Source: Saccharomycopsis crataegensis
Lineage: Eukaryota; Ascomycota; Saccharomycetes; Ascoideales; Saccharomycopsidaceae
Assembly (NCBI RefSeq): GCF_037102585.1
Contig: NW_027043830.1
Location: 682,001 to 746,000, forward strand
DNA: 64,000 nt
Direction: 5' to 3'
The notes under the pieces were generated by a model that made no database searches, was not told the DNA's origin, and was given only the letters and a program-made list of their open reading frames with translations. The translations under genes were made by a program, and so were the position numbers. The first letter of the stretch is position 1. Every line of letters starts with the position of its first letter. This document shows positions 61,892-64,000 of the stretch, in pieces.

Positions 61892-62749
61892 ATGTTGACT
61901 TGGTTTATCACTGGTACCTCTAGTGGCCTTGGTGCCGCTTTTGCTGAGGCAGCCCTTACAAAGGGTGATAAGGTGATTGCTGCCTCAAGAGACTCCAATA
62001 GATTAACTTATTTGAAATCAAAAGGGGCGATCGTTGTAGATTTTGATGTCAATGCCTCTGCTGATACCGTGAAATCTTCGTTATCTACAATTGACAAAAA
62101 GTATGGCCCGATCGATGTGGTTGTTAACAATGCGGGTTACGGGGAATTGGGAGCTGTTGAAGAAGTTGGGTTAGATTTAGTTGAGAAGCAGTATAGCGCG
62201 AACGTGTTTGGTCCAATCAAAGTGATTCAAGGTATTTTACCAGAGTTTCGTAAACGCAGAAACGGGTTGATCATCAACATTGCCAGCCGTGTGGGTCATG
62301 AATCATTACCGTTCTTTGGCTATTACAGCTCTACTAAATCGTCGTTAATGACGCTCAGTACCACTTTGGATCTTGAAGTTAAGAAATTTGGTATCCGTTC
62401 CATCGCCATTGAAACTGGAGCGTTTAGAACAGATTTTTTCAAAGATTCAAGAAAAGAAGAAAACAAGATTACCCTTCAAGGCACTATCAAAGATTATGAT
62501 GAAGAAAGAGACGTTGCCAGTGCAGGCTATGAGACTTTTTCTAGTAATATCATTGGTGATCCAAAGGCTTTAGCATCACAAATAGTTGCGCTAGCCCACC
62601 ACGAAGGGCCTTATGAAAAAGAAATTCCTCCAGTTATCAGTTTTGGCAAGGATACTTATGAGGTTATACAAAGGTATGCAAAAGATGCCCTTGAACGTCT
62701 AGAAAAATGGAAGGAGGTAACATTTTCCACTGATAAGTATGATTGGTGA
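61892..62749 (+). CDS. Short-chain dehydrogenase/reductase (classical SDR)
   Basis: 285-residue NAD(P)-dependent oxidoreductase of the classical SDR family. The cofactor motif T-G-T-S-S-G-L-G is at 7-14. N-N-A-G is at 79-82, and the catalytic triad is Ser132, Tyr145 and Lys149 (Y-S-S-T-K). Arg33 after the second beta strand (A-S-R) suggests NADP preference. The C-terminal 80 residues resemble the extended tail of fungal and bacterial SDRs of the 17-beta-HSD-like group. The substrate cannot be predicted. It starts at the first Met, directly at the Rossmann fold, so no targeting signal is present. Confidence 0.9.
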   Translation: MLTWFITGTSSGLGAAFAEAALTKGDKVIAASRDSNRLTYLKSKGAIVVDFDVNASADTVKSSLSTIDKKYGPIDVVVNNAGYGELGAVEEVGLDLVEKQYSANVFGPIKVIQGILPEFRKRRNGLIINIASRVGHESLPFFGYYSSTKSSLMTLSTTLDLEVKKFGIRSIAIETGAFRTDFFKDSRKEENKITLQGTIKDYDEERDVASAGYETFSSNIIGDPKALASQIVALAHHEGPYEKEIPPVISFGKDTYEVIQRYAKDALERLEKWKEVTFSTDKYDW

Positions 62750-63209
62750 AGAAGGAGGATGCTGGGTAGTTTTGTTTTCTTGGTTTTTCTAATGTGGTTT
62801 ATTTTTCTGTCTATGTATGCTATCTATATATCCTCTGTATTGTTTATGATTGGTATTTTTAAGTCAAATTTAAATTGTAATTGTTCAGGGTTTTTGCCAT
62901 AATTTCATTATGCTTGTTGAGTCAAATGACTTTTAGAGGACTCTTCCAGTCGAAAATATTTTCCGTTGTAATTAGTGAAACTGTAATTGTGCTTATTAGA
63001 TAAATCAAAGTAATAATCACCCTCAAAGAATATATATGTGATAATATACACAAGAAAAAAAAAGCCAAATAGTATAATATATCAAAAACCATGACCATAT
63101 GGTAGAAAGAAGAAGAAAACAATCTCATGTAAAGATATTTTAAATAACAAGAAAAGATAAAAGCAGGGTACAAGGGTATCTAAATAATATAACAGGCTAT
63201 GATTGGAAA
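62750..63209. other. Convergent intergenic region
   Basis: 3' ends of the dehydrogenase and the partial zinc-finger gene. AT-rich, no gene. Confidence 0.6.
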
Positions 63210-64000
63210 CTAATCACAAATTTTCAATTCTTTTAACTTCAATTTTGATTGTGAAGTAATATTGTTCACTTTTGTATCGTCGCACTTTACCCACACTGTG
63301 AAATCTCGCCTTAGCTTCTCATGCAGTTTATGGAAGTGCTCAATACAGTAGTATCGGACATTTTGTTTCACAAAAGTGCTTTCATTGGTTTGAACTTTTC
63401 TTCTCTTTTTACATGGACGACCGCGTTTTCGTTTTGGAGACCCGGAATCATCCAATTCTATGGCTCTATTATCATTAATCGGCGATGGTTCAGGAGTTGC
63501 AAGATGTACCTTCGTTTCTTCCTGCTCATCCACAAATACTGCCTGCCCTGTACTTGGATAGGTAGTATACTTTTTATCGTAAACTTCAACATAAGCCATG
63601 CAACAAATCTCACGACAATTTGCGCACATGATATCTTCTGACATACTCCCATTCATTGCAGCCATCATTTTACTACCGCCTTCCTTATTTGCTGATTCAT
63701 TGTAAAACTGATCTAAATTCTTTGCGTTTTTGATATTGAAACTAGAGTTAGATAGTGCCCCACTATCATAATAATCATGAGCGAATTTTAATTGAAGCTT
63801 TTTGTATTTTGGAAGAGATTCACTTAAGCTTTTAAAATTTCTAACATAATCAGAAGCGTTCTTTTCAAGATAAGCAATGCACATTATAATCAAGTTATAG
63901 TTCGACTCAGTAATCTTATTGTCCCTAATGAATTTTTCACCGGATTCATCAGCCTCGTGCAAGAAATGGTATAAGATGCTATAAGACAAATGAATCTGAT
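63210..64000 (-). CDS. Partial gene: C-terminal part of a chromatin-type zinc-finger protein (JARID/Jhd2-like?)
   Basis: The frame has no ATG at its upper end and stays open to the window edge, so only the C-terminal 263 or so residues are seen. A Cys cluster, C-A-N-C-R-E-I-C-C-M-A-Y-V, and a later Y-Y-C-I-E-H-F-H are spaced like the two halves of the C5HC2 zinc finger that follows the JmjC domain in JARID1/Jhd2 histone H3K4 demethylases. Between them lies an acidic insert and an AT-hook-like K-R-K-R-G-R-P followed by K-K-R-R-K. The first 120 residues look helical. The JARID link is a hypothesis from the Cys/His pattern; the neighbouring sequence would show whether JmjN/JmjC domains precede it. 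Confidence 0.6.
   Translation of the reverse strand, partial: QIHLSYSILYHFLHEADESGEKFIRDNKITESNYNLIIMCIAYLEKNASDYVRNFKSLSESLPKYKKLQLKFAHDYYDSGALSNSSFNIKNAKNLDQFYNESANKEGGSKMMAAMNGSMSEDIMCANCREICCMAYVEVYDKKYTTYPSTGQAVFVDEQEETKVHLATPEPSPINDNRAIELDDSGSPKRKRGRPCKKRRKVQTNESTFVKQNVRYYCIEHFHKLHEKLRRDFTVWVKCDDTKVNNITSQSKLKLKELKICD

Overview
The window is nuclear DNA from a budding yeast (Saccharomycotina). It is AT-rich, with compact, mostly intronless genes, poly-A/T tracts and microsatellites between them. The proteins match yeast families throughout: Mrc1, Hom2, Vps4, Itr1, Dpp1, Fpr3/4, Ubp8, Yox1, Ctr2, Ppn1, Jen, Med6, mS41/Fyv4, Tsa1, Pcf11, and PIR-repeat and GPI cell-wall proteins. The two intron-containing genes use yeast splice signals (GTAAGT/GTATGT/GTGAGT donors, TACTAAC/TACTGAC branch sites). 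In-frame CTG codons are rare and sit mostly at hydrophobic or coiled-coil positions. This fits CTG=Leu, but I cannot settle the genetic code or the genus.

Layout. 0-7 kb: CUB1 (UPF0662), an unfamiliar His/Gly/Pro-rich membrane protein, and a small unfamiliar protein behind a 2.1 kb intergenic region. 7-21 kb: SFT2, MCH1, an F-box-like gene, an acidic nuclear-type protein, MRC1 with an MBF-type promoter, and a Tpo1/Flu1-type drug or polyamine transporter. 21-33 kb: HOM2 and VPS4 (divergent, Gcn4 site), ITR1 and DPP1 (divergent), FPR3/4 with ribosome-biogenesis promoter motifs, and UBP8 with one intron. 34-41 kb: two small cell-wall proteins and a large unidentified single-pass membrane protein. 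42-52 kb: a YOX1-type homeodomain repressor, CTR2, PPN1, a gene-poor 2.9 kb stretch holding a decayed coding relic, a JEN carboxylate transporter and MED6. 52-64 kb: mitoribosomal mS41 (FYV4), TSA1 with Yap1 and stress elements, PCF11, a seven-exon coiled-coil gene that may be a ZIP1-like synaptonemal-complex protein, a glutaredoxin-like protein, a short-chain dehydrogenase, and the C-terminal part of a chromatin-type zinc-finger protein cut by the window edge.

The genes form no single pathway; this is ordinary chromosomal gene order. Several intergenic regions carry regulatory sites that fit the adjacent gene: MCB for MRC1, Gcn4 for HOM2, PAC/RRPE-like for FPR3/4, and Yap1/STRE for TSA1. The most interesting items are the six-intron coiled-coil gene, the membrane protein with a His-rich minisatellite and a duplicated C-terminal module, the PIR-repeat protein with a GPI-like tail, and the EF-hand-like loop inside the endopolyphosphatase. 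I see no tRNA, rRNA, CRISPR array or intact mobile element.
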